Assembly: GCA_003427395.1 (NCBI GenBank)
Contig: BFEA01000007.1
Location: forward strand, 6,348,649-6,372,794
DNA: 24,146 nt
Direction of reading: 5' to 3'
DNA from: Chara braunii
Lineage: Eukaryota > Streptophyta > Charophyceae > Charales > Characeae
Below, in pieces: positions 1 through 9,443 of this stretch; position 1 is the stretch's first letter; each line of letters starts with the position of its first letter. The notes under the pieces are model-generated. The model did not search any database, was not told the origin of the DNA, and worked only from the letters and a program-made list of their open reading frames with translations. Position numbers and translations under genes: made by a program.

Positions 1-67
<67 letters not shown>
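1..67. repeat. (TA)n microsatellite
   Basis: The window opens inside an uninterrupted TA dinucleotide run that ends at about 67. Its true length is unknown because it continues off the left edge. It is followed by T-rich and A-rich sequence to about 240 with no coding potential. Confidence 0.98.
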
Positions 68-69
<2 letters not shown>

Positions 70-248
70 CATGTTTTTGTTTTTTTTCTTTTCATTGTCT
101 TTACGTTTGTTTTTTTTTTAAATATAGTAAAAACTCAAAACATAAAAATAAAAATATAAGGTTGTAGAGCTAAAAAAAATCTACAACAATATATTTTTTA
201 TTTTATTTTTTTGATTATTTTTAGCCCACGAAAAAAATCATTGGGGGT

Positions 249-340
249 CCCGTTGTAAACCGTCTAACTGGTTTTTCAACGGGGATTCAACGTGGATTCA
301 ACGCGGGTTGAATCTTTCAATGTGGAACCCGCGTTGAATC
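249..340. repeat. Two adjacent inverted repeats (nested hairpins)
   Basis: CCCGTTG (249-255) pairs with CAACGGG (277-283). Immediately after, GATTCAACGCGGGTT (295-309) pairs perfectly over 15 bp with AACCCGCGTTGAATC (326-340), with a 16-base loop. GATTCAACG-type words also recur directly at 285-309. This could be the terminus of a small DNA transposon or a structured repeat. No matching second terminus was recognised. Confidence 0.7.
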
Positions 341-1799
341 GATTTTCGGACACACAGAAAACCCTCTCCCCGTCTCTTTCTTCTTTCATCTCTTCTTATC
401 CTTCCTTCTTTTGCTCTTCCTACTCATTTTCCTTTTCTAGTATTCCCCTTCTTTTAGTCTGCATGCGTTCCCGTTGTTTTCGCCATACAACCTTGAGCTC
501 AGCAAACTGCTTGCTGCCCCGCATGCCCGTTCTCAGGACCATGTGCGAGTGCTCGTTGTTCCGCGCGACCACTTTTAAGTTGTGTGGTAGTATGCTTGCT
601 GTTTTGCATGCTTGGCCATAGCCCGTTAGCGTCCCACTGCCAGTTGTGACCCACACCACTTAGTGTCTGCGAGTGGATGTGGTGACAATGCTGCGTTTCT
701 CAGTGGCTCGTGACCCCTTCTTACTAAGGCAGACTCATGTTGCGTGTGCCCAAGCCGCCACCATCTGCGAGGCCGCTTCCTCCGGAAGAACCCTTGGAGT
801 GAGTCCCCAGCTGCACTTCAACCAACCGACACGCAACGCTGTCTGAATCTCTGAAGCCTGCCTTCACTTAAGGCGAGGGCAAGGCTCGTTGGGGTACCAG
901 TACTATTATTCAAGTTAAAACTTCATAAATAGACTTAGTGATTCAATTAAATAATCATGTAAAAAAAAGAATTGACTCAGATCGCAAAATCTCTTTAAAA
1001 GTCAGGAAGTCCGACACTATCCGGACAGCAGTAACACATTGATACTCCATCAGCGGAATACCAAACACTGAATCCAAATGTGAGTGAGATTATACTCTCG
1101 CCACCACCAATCATAAGTGCTCAGAGCCCCTTCTCCCACTTAGTGTCTCGTGCTCAGACCACTATGCAACTATTTTTAGCCTACGAATTGACAAGGCAAT
1201 TGTTGATGTAAGTATCAAAACCAACTGCATGGAGATGTCGACCCTAGTAGGCTACAACCAGGTAAGTCTCTCTCTATATACTCTTTTTGCGTGTACGTCA
1301 GTCTTTTTGTGTTTGTCCGTCTATTCGCATGTCCGTATCTATCTGTGTCTGTTTAGCTTCATGTCTCTTTTCCCTCCCTTCTCCATCTCTCTCTTTCTCT
1401 CTCTACTTGATAATCCTCATTCTGAATACGTTTGCTGCTACTTAGATCTATCCTACTACTAACTCATGCGGCTATGGCCGCCTTCCTTCGAGTTCTCAGT
1501 GAAGTGCTGTCCAGCAGAACTCTCACGAGCATGCTACTTGCTGACAACGCACAAGTGATTCAGCAGCACCTCCACAAATGAGAACTCCCCGAAATGTGGC
1601 TGGCCTGTCCTTCTATTGACTTTGACCGAATCTCAGCTTGTCCCAGCCTTTGCTTCCTTTCGCTTGACCTGGACCCGGTACCACATGACGATGACCTGCT
1701 TGCTTCAAAATGTCAAAGCCCGGTACTTTCCCGAATTTTCAATGGCGTGCTGCTGCCTCGATCTGTGAGTCACGACTTTTCAAGTAGCCTACGAATTTT
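341..1799. other. Unassigned sequence, no supported gene
   Basis: No ORF here has recognisable protein character. There is a CT-rich stretch at about 1264-1410, beginning with a good splice-donor-like word (CAG|GTAAGT at about 1259-1267), but no partner exon was identified. The word TAGCCTACGAATT occurs at about 1177 and about 1788, the second just outside the Helitron end. The sequence is probably old repeat or intergenic DNA. Confidence 0.5.
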
Positions 1800-1893
1800 A
1801 AGTAGCCGTAGCGGCCAGCAAAGCAGAAACAACAGCAGAAGTAGTGACAATCGGCGTTGATATATTGAACGGTGAAGCATAATCCACAAGACA

Positions 1894-3092
1894 TTAAAAA
1901 TTTAGAGGAGATGCTGCTTGAAGGGGGAGTCTACGGATCGGAGCGGAATGAGGAGTGGAAGAAGCAACCACGGGGGGAATTCTTTTGAGAAACTGTTGTT
2001 TCCGTGCATATTTCTGAAAGGGTTGGGGAATGGTCCCTTCTGTCGGACAATGTGGCAAATATAATGTCATCCTAGTAATCTCCTCATTAGAGAGAGTCAC
2101 GAACTCATCGGTCAAAAGTGATTGCAATATGGAAGAAGCCTCCAAATCCAAAACATTCAACGGGTCTGAAGGAAGATGGAATCGTCGTTCCAACCGTATA
2201 TCAGTGAGTTTGTTTCTTTTTCACTCCAGGAAGTTGTCCCATATTCGTCCATCTTTTACGACTGTGCCACTTTGACAAACATTTAAGAAAACACCTCAGT
2301 AAAGATATTTTGGATGTCAACCTTCTTCGCATCGTCAAACCATCTAGCAAGGTGAGCGTGGGGCTTCGAAGTGCGGATTGTGTGTTCATCTTTATCATCG
2401 CGCACCACAATAACCCCCGGAGAATTTTGTTGTTGCGATGTGGCGCAAATATCTCTTTCGAGTCCACTGCGTTGAGATTGTGAACACGAATCATGAACAC
2501 GTGCACGTCCAGCGAGTGGTGCACAAAACAGAAGAGATTGAAGTGCATCATCAGGGAGCGCATTCAGCGCTCTCATAATATGAGTCCCCGTTTCATCAAC
2601 AACAGGTTGTCGTCCCACCTGATTATCAGCCAACGTAGGCTCCGGCACTTCAGGGGAATCCAAAAGATTAGTTTTCACACCACGACTCTTTCTCCTCTTG
2701 AATGTAGATTCAACACAGTCTTCTTTCGAATCGTCCGTAACGTTATCATTCTCATCATCGGCAAATGTAAGGTTAATAGGCCTACTCGACTGACCTCTAC
2801 TCGAACCATCCCCATCAGCACGAAAATCGTTACCACCCCCCTGGACAACCATGTTTTCAGCATCATTAAGGGTATTCCCTTGCGAACATAGACGTTCAAC
2901 CTCACCAAGAACATGATGATCGTCACGATGATGTTCACTTCCAAGATTCACCGACCTCTCATCATTTCCACTTTTCGTCGACCTCTCCGAATGTTCGGCT
3001 CTACCTTTTGACGTAACATTCGTATCATATTGAGTGGTATTGTTGTTTCTCATTGTTTTTCCCTTAGCGCGAGTGTCGTACTTATGCGGCAT
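1894..3092 (-). pseudogene. Helitron second ORF, copy 1 (unidentified accessory protein)
   Basis: The ORF begins at MPHKYDTRAKGKT (3092), 88 bp after the RepHel stop, and runs 269 codons without a break to a TAA at 2283-2285. It is hydrophilic, rich in Asn, Asp, Ser and His, and has a likely nuclear localisation motif, FKRRKSR. A longer start at 3176 adds a poorly conserved hydrophobic leader, so I prefer 3092, which matches the other copy. Just upstream of the ATG is a pyrimidine-rich tract ending TTTGCAG, which could be a splice acceptor. In a shifted frame after 2283 the sequence continues as VVKDGRIWDNFLE* and LERRFHLPSDPLNVLDLEAS, down to 1894. A one-base loss in a T run plus a Trp-to-TGA change (about 2233) separate the parts. 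No confident homologue is known to me; the C-terminal part weakly recalls DEUBAD-type helical modules. Confidence 0.6.
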
Positions 3093-3180
3093 TCGGAAAT
3101 CGCCTGCAAAGAAAGAAAATGGCACAATTATTTGGAAGGCCAAGGCTCGATGAAAAAAAAAACAGGATTTATCCAAAAAA

Positions 3181-4618
3181 TTAATGATATACTATATTCT
3201 TCGTTAAAAAATTATTATCGGGCAATGCAACACGGATGTTGTTGGGATGACCAACACGCGACAAAGCAACGTACAGTTGGCCATGCGCAAAAACCGGTTT
3301 GCGTAGCCAAACCCTGACACACGATACGGTTTGTCCTTACGACTTATTAATCGTTACAGCAAAAACAAAACGGACTGAAAATTGCCTCCTAAACCATTTG
3401 AACCTAGTTGTCTCACCATCGTTGGTCAGATCAATCTTCGGGATCAGTGTTGTTTTACCCGTGTGCATTATTGTCATTTCCTACAAATCATCATTAACGA
3501 TCTTCTTCAAAATCAGTCTTGCATCATTGCAAAGTCCTTGCTTCGGTGACAAATTTCGCAAAAGCATCACAGGCGCACCAATTTTTAAGCGCAGCTTGTG
3601 AGGTGGAAGGTCAGATTCGTCAAGAGAGTTCAAGAACTTCCGCTCAAAACCAAACCCCGTATGATCCGAATCACGATTATGAACACTGAAAAGGTCACAC
3701 ACCTCCCCAGGGAAGTCGTCAGAAGAAGGTTGTTAACAGAACCAGCATCGTAATGCGCAGGGCATATAATTAATCGAGGCAAGAAATACTCGACATCCCC
3801 CACAAGGTTGAACACATGATCCAACGTCCATGAAATTAACTCATCAATTGGTTTATCCGTACAAATCTCACGTGGCAATATAACCGCAGCAGGTTCATCA
3901 GGAACAACACGAGGATGGTCACCATTTCCAATGCGCATCAAAAAGTGGGCATACATTCGTGTCATTTCGTCATTCCCTAAGCTTAAGATTCACATTTTTT
4001 CGGTTAGTTGATGAATCTCAAAAAGTTTCCACAAAGGAAATATTTTCATGGACGCATCAATTTATTGTGCCCCCGATCCGTGTTTCACAACGGGCAAAAC
4101 CTGTCTAAAATCCCCAGCTACAAGCAGAACTTTCCCACCAAACAACTTGTCATTGTTAAAGAGGTCCCGAATGCAAAAAGTTTTCCTGCTCCAATCAGTG
4201 CATCGACAAAAGCACACAACGACTTTTTCTCTTGCACAACTCAAACGGCTCTTTCCACCAACAATCGTTGACGTGGACGACGACGTCGAAAATTAGAGTC
4301 ATATTTGCGTTGAATTTGAATAGGATCATACGACAACCCGTCGTTTAGAATCGAGGATACCGTTCTGTTCTCGTAATGTCTTGTTATGTTCTCAGCAATC
4401 GTTTCCCCGTCGGGTGTTGGATAATAAATTCAGAACTGACCGAAGTTTTTTTTAGACTCTTGCAAAATACGGTCAAGATGAAATAACACTAACCATTTCA
4501 AAATATTTGGGGGAACAATTTCATTGTTTGCACGATACTGAAAATTATCACACATCTTATCCCAAAGTCGTTCAAAAAAACGGACCGGATCGTTCACTAG
4601 ATAAAACGCCAGAACCAT
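3181..4618 (-). pseudogene. PIF1-like helicase domain, copy 1, internally deleted
   Basis: Recognisable blocks in order are LWDKMCDNFQYRANNEIVPP, FVDALIGAGK (Walker A, then a one-base loss at about 4181-4184), a junction near 4170 where about 261 bp present in the other copy are missing, FGGKVLLVAGDFRQVLPVV (4062-4244 region), FLMRIGNGDHP, KIGAPVMLLRNLSPKQGLCN, FKWFRRQFSVRF, TINKS*GQTV and GQLYVALSRVGHPNNIRVAL. The deletion removes motif Ia through Walker B (including the IIWDE block seen in copy 2). Stops include TGA 4430, TAG in place of Trp (about 3485) and TAA in place of Gln (KS*GQT, about 3344). The C-terminal motif VI is better kept than in copy 2. Confidence 0.9.
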
Positions 4619-4639
4619 AGCAAATATTTTACGAACTTC

Positions 4640-5113
4640 TTAAGGCATATCATGCATAGCGCCTGTGTCTATGCACTGATCGTATGCATCGTCTGTTTGT
4701 AAAAGGCCCAATCGAAGGTACACGGATCGAAACGAGTCATATTCGACTCCGTCCACCGTACGAATTTCGACAAAAGAACGTCCCCCACGAGAATGTTCAT
4801 GGTTTACCAACACCCGCAGATAGAATCGTTTCCCTTCCGTGATCCTCACGTGATGCAACCAAGATATCTTTTTAACGGGACCACCGTGAAGGTCACGCTT
4901 TCTTCTGTTCCACTTCTTATGTTTGTTATTCCACACATGAGTATTAATGATTTCTTCGTAAAGAGGAAGTTCCTCTTTAGGAACATGTTCGTTCAAAGAG
5001 TTGTGTTTCATCCATGACGTCAATTTCGTTTTCCCTGGCCCATTTGAAACAACATCATGCTCACTGCCGGGTTCGAATTGCACTTTTTGCATGTTTTCGA
5101 GATGCACAGACAA
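4640..5113 (-). pseudogene. RepHel linker domain between Rep and helicase, copy 1
   Basis: This is a 157-codon stretch in the same frame as the preceding Rep segment, beginning SVHLENMQKVQFEPG. It follows the pattern conserved in Helitron proteins just before the helicase: TKLTSWMKHNS, then YEEI...HVWNNKHKKWNRRK, a GERFYLR-like block (TEGKRFYLRVLVNHEHSRGG), RTVDGVEYDSFR and RLGLLQTDDAYDQC. It ends at TAA 4640-4642, after which the frame continues to Helitron sequence (MVLAFYLVNDPVRFFERLWD, 4618-4430). The function of this domain is unknown, though it is well known as part of RepHel proteins. Confidence 0.85.
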
Positions 5114-5128
5114 TATTTCAACCGCGGG

Positions 5129-5617
5129 TTATTGTTCCGCAACGTCAAACTCAAATAGACGTCTGCATGTTTCACATGCACCTACAACACGCATATCTTG
5201 ATACAATTTGACCTCGTCGATGGGCTCATTATCATCTTGCTCGCAAACCATAGCACGATCACACCCTTTGTACATATACTTATATACGTACTTGCACACC
5301 TTGATGTTAGCACAATATTCGACATTCAAGCGGCAATTAAACCTCATTAGCAAGTACGGGTTATATGGGACCACACGCCGATTATCGTAAACGACACTAT
5401 TTTGAACAATCCTAAAACCACCGTCACTTGGTTTCCTTATCCTATACGAAGGGTACGTTTGTTCGTCTTTGAATGTTGTTGTTGAAATGAAATCTTTCGA
5501 AAACTCTGTTGTGCATTATTCGTTCTCCGTACACGAAGTGTTGCGTTTCTCCGCACCGCAAATCCCGTGCAACATGAATTTGGCAACCCTTTCTCTCAAT
5601 ACCCCTTCCGGAGGAAT
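5129..5617 (-). pseudogene. Helitron Rep domain, C-terminal half with catalytic tyrosine pair
   Basis: This continues the frame of the preceding Rep segment. After a TAG (5618-5620) it reads IPPEGVLRERVAKFMLHGIC and reaches a TAA (NE*CTTEFSKDF, about 5513). It then passes VVPYNPYLLMRFNCRLNVEYC, shown here in pieces because a Helitron consensus has His in place of the Arg before LNVE. The pattern KYVYKYMYKG contains the Helitron YxxxYxxK signature; the tyrosines are encoded at about 5290-5288 and 5278-5276. The segment ends at TAA 5129-5131, where the second copy has TGA at the same codon. Confidence 0.88.
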
Positions 5618-6789
5618 CTAGGCATACACCGAATTGTCAACAGCATCCGCATCCAGAATTTTATCATCTGGATGCAAGATAACCAATATATTTGCGTGTG
5701 GTAGACCTCTTTTTTGAAACTCCACCACATACAACATTACACTCACCCTATCAAAGATCCGTTTGTTTTTTATCTCATGAATCAGTTGTGCAAGATAACC
5801 TTTGAACACTCGCACAAGAAGATCCGGTCTCTCGTTAGGACATTGACCTGATAACAGGGCGTGTTTTATCTCCGTCCAGCTAGCGTTGCACGCCATAGTG
5901 ATGAAAAAATCTGGTTTTCCAAATCGCCTCACAAGTGACATGCTGTCGTATTATCTTTTACTCATATCTCGGGGCACCCCAGTGAACGTTAACAGTAAAA
6001 CCATTTTTGAACCAACACCCTCACCACGTTGATTTTGTTGCACAGCGTCTCGTAAATCTTGATAATGCTCCGAGCGCAATTTTGTTTTGTGGAATCTCAC
6101 CCATTGTAAGAGGAGGGATTCAACTTTACCGTACGCAATGCAACAAAACTCGTGGAAGAGACGTGTTGCTCATTGACACTAAGTCCTGGCGGCCATCCAA
6201 CTTTCGAGGGATGTCGGACATACCAACTATCAATTCCCTCCAGGAAAAGTAAAACAAACCTTAAGCAGTCGTGCGCTCGAGAGCACTCCGGAACCACAAC
6301 CGTCTGCCTCTCACCCGAAAAAGGAGCGCGCAAATGAATCTCGAGCTCACGAGGAAGGAGATCATCGGTCATCAGAACACTCACCTCATGTAAACCCATA
6401 GGACGGTTATAACGCTTTGCATGTTCCTCATCAGGCATGGCATCCGGATTTATCACAAACTTCCTCCCGTTCAACGCCTCCTGCGGAAGGTCAGAAACCA
6501 TCATAATGTCCTTCACATAATTGTTATATTGTTATAGCAATTCGTGAAACCTTCTCAATATTTGTTTCGCTCGATCAAGTTCGACATCGGATGTACGTGC
6601 AGGTGAGTTAAGGAAATATATTTTTTGATCAATCGCATCGTCCAAACGTTGAGGATCGTGCAAGTATAGTTGCGCAAACTGAGGACGTTCCTCTTCCCCC
6701 ACAACCAATGCACTGGCATGATGAAAGATTGGACCTTGAGCCCTAAATTGGCCCTGGAATCCTCGAAGACCATCACTCGGCTGCTTCAA
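5618..6789 (-). pseudogene. Helitron Rep domain, N-terminal half with altered HUH motif
   Basis: From 6789 the frame reads GLRGFQGQFRAQGPIFHHAS and then an ELL*QYNNYVKDIM block (stop TAA 6532-6534). This matches the Helitron N-terminal domain (fRvqGqiyHriGsL...NnYV). The 6516-6097 piece ends in a frameshift, and the next part (GVPRDMSKR*YDSM, stop at 5951-5953) rejoins the frame starting at 5941. That last stretch contains FGKPDFFITMACN and EFQKRGLPHANILVIL. The catalytic HUH pair is normally PHAHIL. Here the first His is CAC (5698-5696) but the second is Asn, AAT (5692-5690). Metal binding would therefore be impaired. Family assignment is secure. Confidence 0.9.
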
Positions 6790-6945
6790 CCTCGAGGATG
6801 TAAGGTATAAACTATTATTAATTATCCTCGCATTGTTTCAAAAGAATTGACCTTCGAAAGTTTGAGATGTCCAAAGGGAAAGAATCTTATGCTTCGGGGA
6901 ACCTTCGCAAGACCATTCTCATAAAGGACAACGTTTTGTACGTTT

Positions 6946-7971
6946 TCAACAACACATTTTTGTCCATTTTTTTTCATAATCCCACAATTTAGCACCACAA
7001 TGCTTACACAGATCTCGACCGCCAATGCCGAACGGTTCAACAATGTTCGTATTCCCAATAATCGCTATTGTGTTATCAACAACCACATACGTTGTTGCCA
7101 CTGGTGTCGATGGAAGTGCATTCAAATCAGGAGCCGGAACATCATGCGAATCATTTATTTCTTCCTCGCGACTATTTGGCTCACTGTCTTCGTGATTATT
7201 CATTGAATTTTAATTTTTGACGGATGCATTTTGTGATTGTCTCGCTCGCGATGACAGACTCTGTTAGTGTCTCGCCCGAGAAGATTGACTCCGCGATCGT
7301 CTCGCAGGAGAAGATGCACTCCTCGATTGCGCAGAGGCGGTCACTCTAATCTCTCGAAGGATATTCACAGCGAACAAACTTCGTCTCATAACCCGCACAA
7401 AATCTTTATGAGCACGCTCATCTTCTTTCCTCCTATGATTCTTAACCGCAACTCTCAATGCATGCATGCGTTTAACATGAAAGTTTGGTCGTCTTCCTTG
7501 GTTTTTCCTTCGTTTTAAAATTTTATGCGACGTCGAACATGGTTCATTCACATTCATTCCATCCACATATTTCGTTCCTCCACCAGCCTCTACAGTAGTT
7601 TCAACAACTATTGCACTTCCATCACAGCCCGATGACATACGGTAAGGCATCGACGACAACAATCTGACAAGTTTCAAACGACGAACGGTTTTATTGGCAC
7701 GCAGTCGTCCAATCAACAACATACGGCACCGTCTGTTGCGCCTTGAACAAATCGGTTTCCATAATAATAATCTTCTCCGTCGATTATGAGATCCAATAAA
7801 CTTTCTAATCAATGTGTTCGGCAAATTCGGTTGGGCCGTGGCAGCAAAAAATGGATGTGCATGAACATTTGTCAAATTTGAGAAAGGTTGCTCGCCACAC
7901 ATTTTTGCCGAACATCGACAGTCAATATCGATGAAGAACAATTGTGCACATGTGCCGAGTGCAAAAAACAA
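6946..7971 (-). pseudogene. RepHel N-terminal region: basic, RS-rich, then CxxC zinc motif
   Basis: One reading frame runs from 7971 to 6946, with two in-frame TAA stops (7264-7266 and 7210-7212). The first part is rich in Arg/Lys and Cys. Around 7264-7330 (minus) are short repeats of the type SSRARHxQ/SSPARRSRS, an SR-like run built on a repeated DNA word of about 33-36 bp. The last part has an acidic stretch (DSEPNSREEEINDSHD), then CKHCGAKLWDYE and MCC, matching the C-x2-C...W.E...CC zinc motif found ahead of the Rep domain in Helitron proteins. After CC the frame slips into the one covering 7058-6822 (KVPRSIRFFPFGHLKLSKVN). Confidence 0.65.
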
Positions 7972-8273
7972 TCATCGAGTAAAACCGATCTTTCGACCAT
8001 CGAAACAGAATCTGCATTTATTGCAACATCCGTAGGAATTTCAAGTGGACGTTCACTTTGCAAGGTCATAGAAAGATTTTCATGACAACTAATGCGATCC
8101 GTACGAATATTGATATTTCCTTGACTCGTTGTTTTGAAAAACGCATGGCTTGTGAAATCATTCATCGATGGAATCGCTTGTCCAAAAATCCTATATGGAT
8201 TCGTGATTTGAAATATTGAAGTTTCTTCGCAATATTCAATACTGAATTGACGATTTTTCATGATGTTCTTCAT
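7872..8273 (-). pseudogene. Putative N-terminal segment of RepHel (133-codon frame)
   Basis: A 133-codon open frame starts MKNIMKNRQFSIEY and has no recognised domain. Its end overlaps, in another frame, the next N-terminal frame (7971-7264), so a single frameshift near 7900-7960 would join them. The ATG lies in a 146-bp tandem duplication: an almost identical start (MKNIMKNRQFGIQD) lies upstream at about 8420 but soon hits a stop. I infer that this is the 5' end of the Helitron gene because strand, order and distance fit. It could also be leader sequence or a separate small ORF. Confidence 0.4.
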
Positions 8274-8500
8274 TCATGAAATTCTTGCAACGGGCGCATG
8301 AATTTTGATTATTTTGATATCGTTGGAAACCCTAAATTCATAAGTGTTTGAATTCGAAATATTGAAGTTTCTTCGCAATCTTGAATACCGAATTGACGAT
8401 TTTTCATGATGTTCTTCATTCATAAAATTATTGCACGGGGTGCATGAATTTTGATTCTTTTGATCCAGTTGGAAACCTTAAATTCATAAGTGTTTAAATT
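8203..8500. repeat. 146-bp tandem duplication at Helitron 5' side
   Basis: The segment with GATATTGAAG-like, CGATTTTTCATGATGTTCTT and GGAAACC(C/T)TAAATTCATAAGTGTTT words occurs twice head to tail (CGATTTTTCATGATG at 8251 and 8397). The copies differ by a few substitutions and short indels. The duplication contains the start codon of the putative N-terminal frame on the minus strand. Confidence 0.85.
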
Positions 8501-8510
8501 TTGCCCTGCA

Positions 8511-9443
8511 GAGTGTATTCTCGTACCTGTTTTTGCACTGGTCATTGGAGATATATTTGGGAGTGTGAGACCTGGTTGAGCTTAGTATTTACGATAGGTC
8601 AGTTGAGGCAGCCGTAAAGTGGTCTATTGAATAACACAGGGGTAACGTGGTTTTGAATATATCGGCACCAGAGTTATATCATTTGGTTCTCATTTTCAGA
8701 AAGTAAGTCTGTTGGTTTCGGTTGTTTACAGGTGGTTTTAAGAATGTTTTAGGATTCTGGGGACTTATAACAACTCGCGTTAGGTTGTTTGATACTATTA
8801 CATTCATGGATCTGAGGTTGTTCGATGTGAGAACGACGCTGGTCGGTGCAGGGGTGTTGCCCTGTAACCTGCTGTTTGCAAGAGCGTAAGGCCTGATAGA
8901 GAGATTCGGGGATGCTTTGGGGTCGGCATTCCAAGGGACAACCAAAGGTCGTTGTTGGGATGACGCTGGCTGGAGCTGGGGCGAGTCGTGTTGCTCTGTA
9001 ACCTAGTCGGGTGGGGGTGTAAGGCATGAGAGAGCTTGACAGGGAATAAGACAGTGTTGGACAATATTAGAGAGTTTTGTTTGGGATTCTAGGGGGTTTT
9101 AGCAATGTCATTCAAAAGACTTTTGTCGCTATCCATGTCAACTTAGTAATTGCTGTTGAAGCAGTCTTGAAATATGTCAGTAATCATTCATACTTTTCCA
9201 ACCTCTCATTTAATTTTTGTAAATCTCTTCAATAGTTCTCAGATTGATCCTTAGTCGAAGCCGGATAATGGCCCCGGTATCTCAAATGACTTGTGTAACT
9301 TTATATGGGACGCTGGACCCGGTCCCTAATACGTGCTGCTTCCCACGAATAGACTTGAGCATTTGTTCCACAAAAAAAAAAAAAAAAAGGCTCCCAAATT
9401 ATTTTTTTTCTGAATACGGCTGATTGCGGTCCCTACTCTCCTT
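8511..9443. other. Unassigned sequence with an imperfect duplication and a poly-A run
   Basis: No gene is supported. Two related segments of about 70-100 bp lie about 127 bp apart (GACGCTGG at about 8834 and 8961, then TTGC(C/T)CTGTAACCT and GTAAGGC(C/A)TGA...GAGAG). Overlapping minus-strand ORFs here look like by-products of this repeat. At 9372-9388 there is a run of 17 A, preceded by a GC-richer stretch (GGCCCCGGTATCTC, GACGCTGGACCCGGTCCC). This might be the 3' tail of a LINE- or SINE-like retroposon on the plus strand. No target-site duplication was confirmed. Confidence 0.45.

Larger units (their letters stand above)
3181..8273 (-). pseudogene. Helitron RepHel protein (Rep nuclease + PIF1-like helicase), copy 1, broken
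   Basis: In Helitrons this protein nicks and joins single-stranded DNA with the Rep (HUH) domain and unwinds it with a 5'-3' PIF1-type helicase, allowing peel-and-paste or rolling-circle movement. Fragments occur in the expected order on the minus strand: basic/RS-rich N-terminus, CxxC zinc motif, Rep, a linker domain, Walker A, the FRQVLP motif, a PVMLLRNL-like block, and finally GQLYVALSRV. The frame ends at TAA 3181-3183. Damage includes in-frame stops at 7264, 7210, 6532, 5951, 5618, about 5513, 5129, 4430, about 3485 and about 3344. There are also several frameshifts, a one-base loss in Walker A and a deletion of about 261 bp after it. The product cannot be made. Identification is firm at family level; the N-terminal start at 8273 is a guess. 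Confidence 0.9.
1800..8510 (-). mobile_element. Helitron copy 1 (long, decayed)
   Basis: This minus-strand element carries a Rep-PIF1 helicase pseudogene followed by a second ORF. The 3' end is placed at 1800 because identity with the second copy (14137 onward) starts there, at AAGTAGCCGTAGCGGCC. On the element strand this gives a GC-rich mini-hairpin, GCCG-CTA-CGGC, within a few bases of the end. The 5' end is uncertain. I place it after the duplicated leader at about 8500, but I see no TC terminus. Helitrons normally end in CTRR some 10 nt past a hairpin, and that is not obvious here, so the exact limits are inferred. The element is broken by many stops and frameshifts and looks immobile on its own. 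Confidence 0.85.

Noticed and set aside
292-659. ORFs of 109 and 79 codons on opposite strands
   Set aside because: They overlap each other, have low-complexity Ser/Phe-rich or no distinct character, and show no conserved motif.
2493-2891. Plus-strand ORF repeated in Helitron copy 2 (14884-15327)
   Set aside because: It is antisense to the second Helitron ORF and is explained as its shadow.
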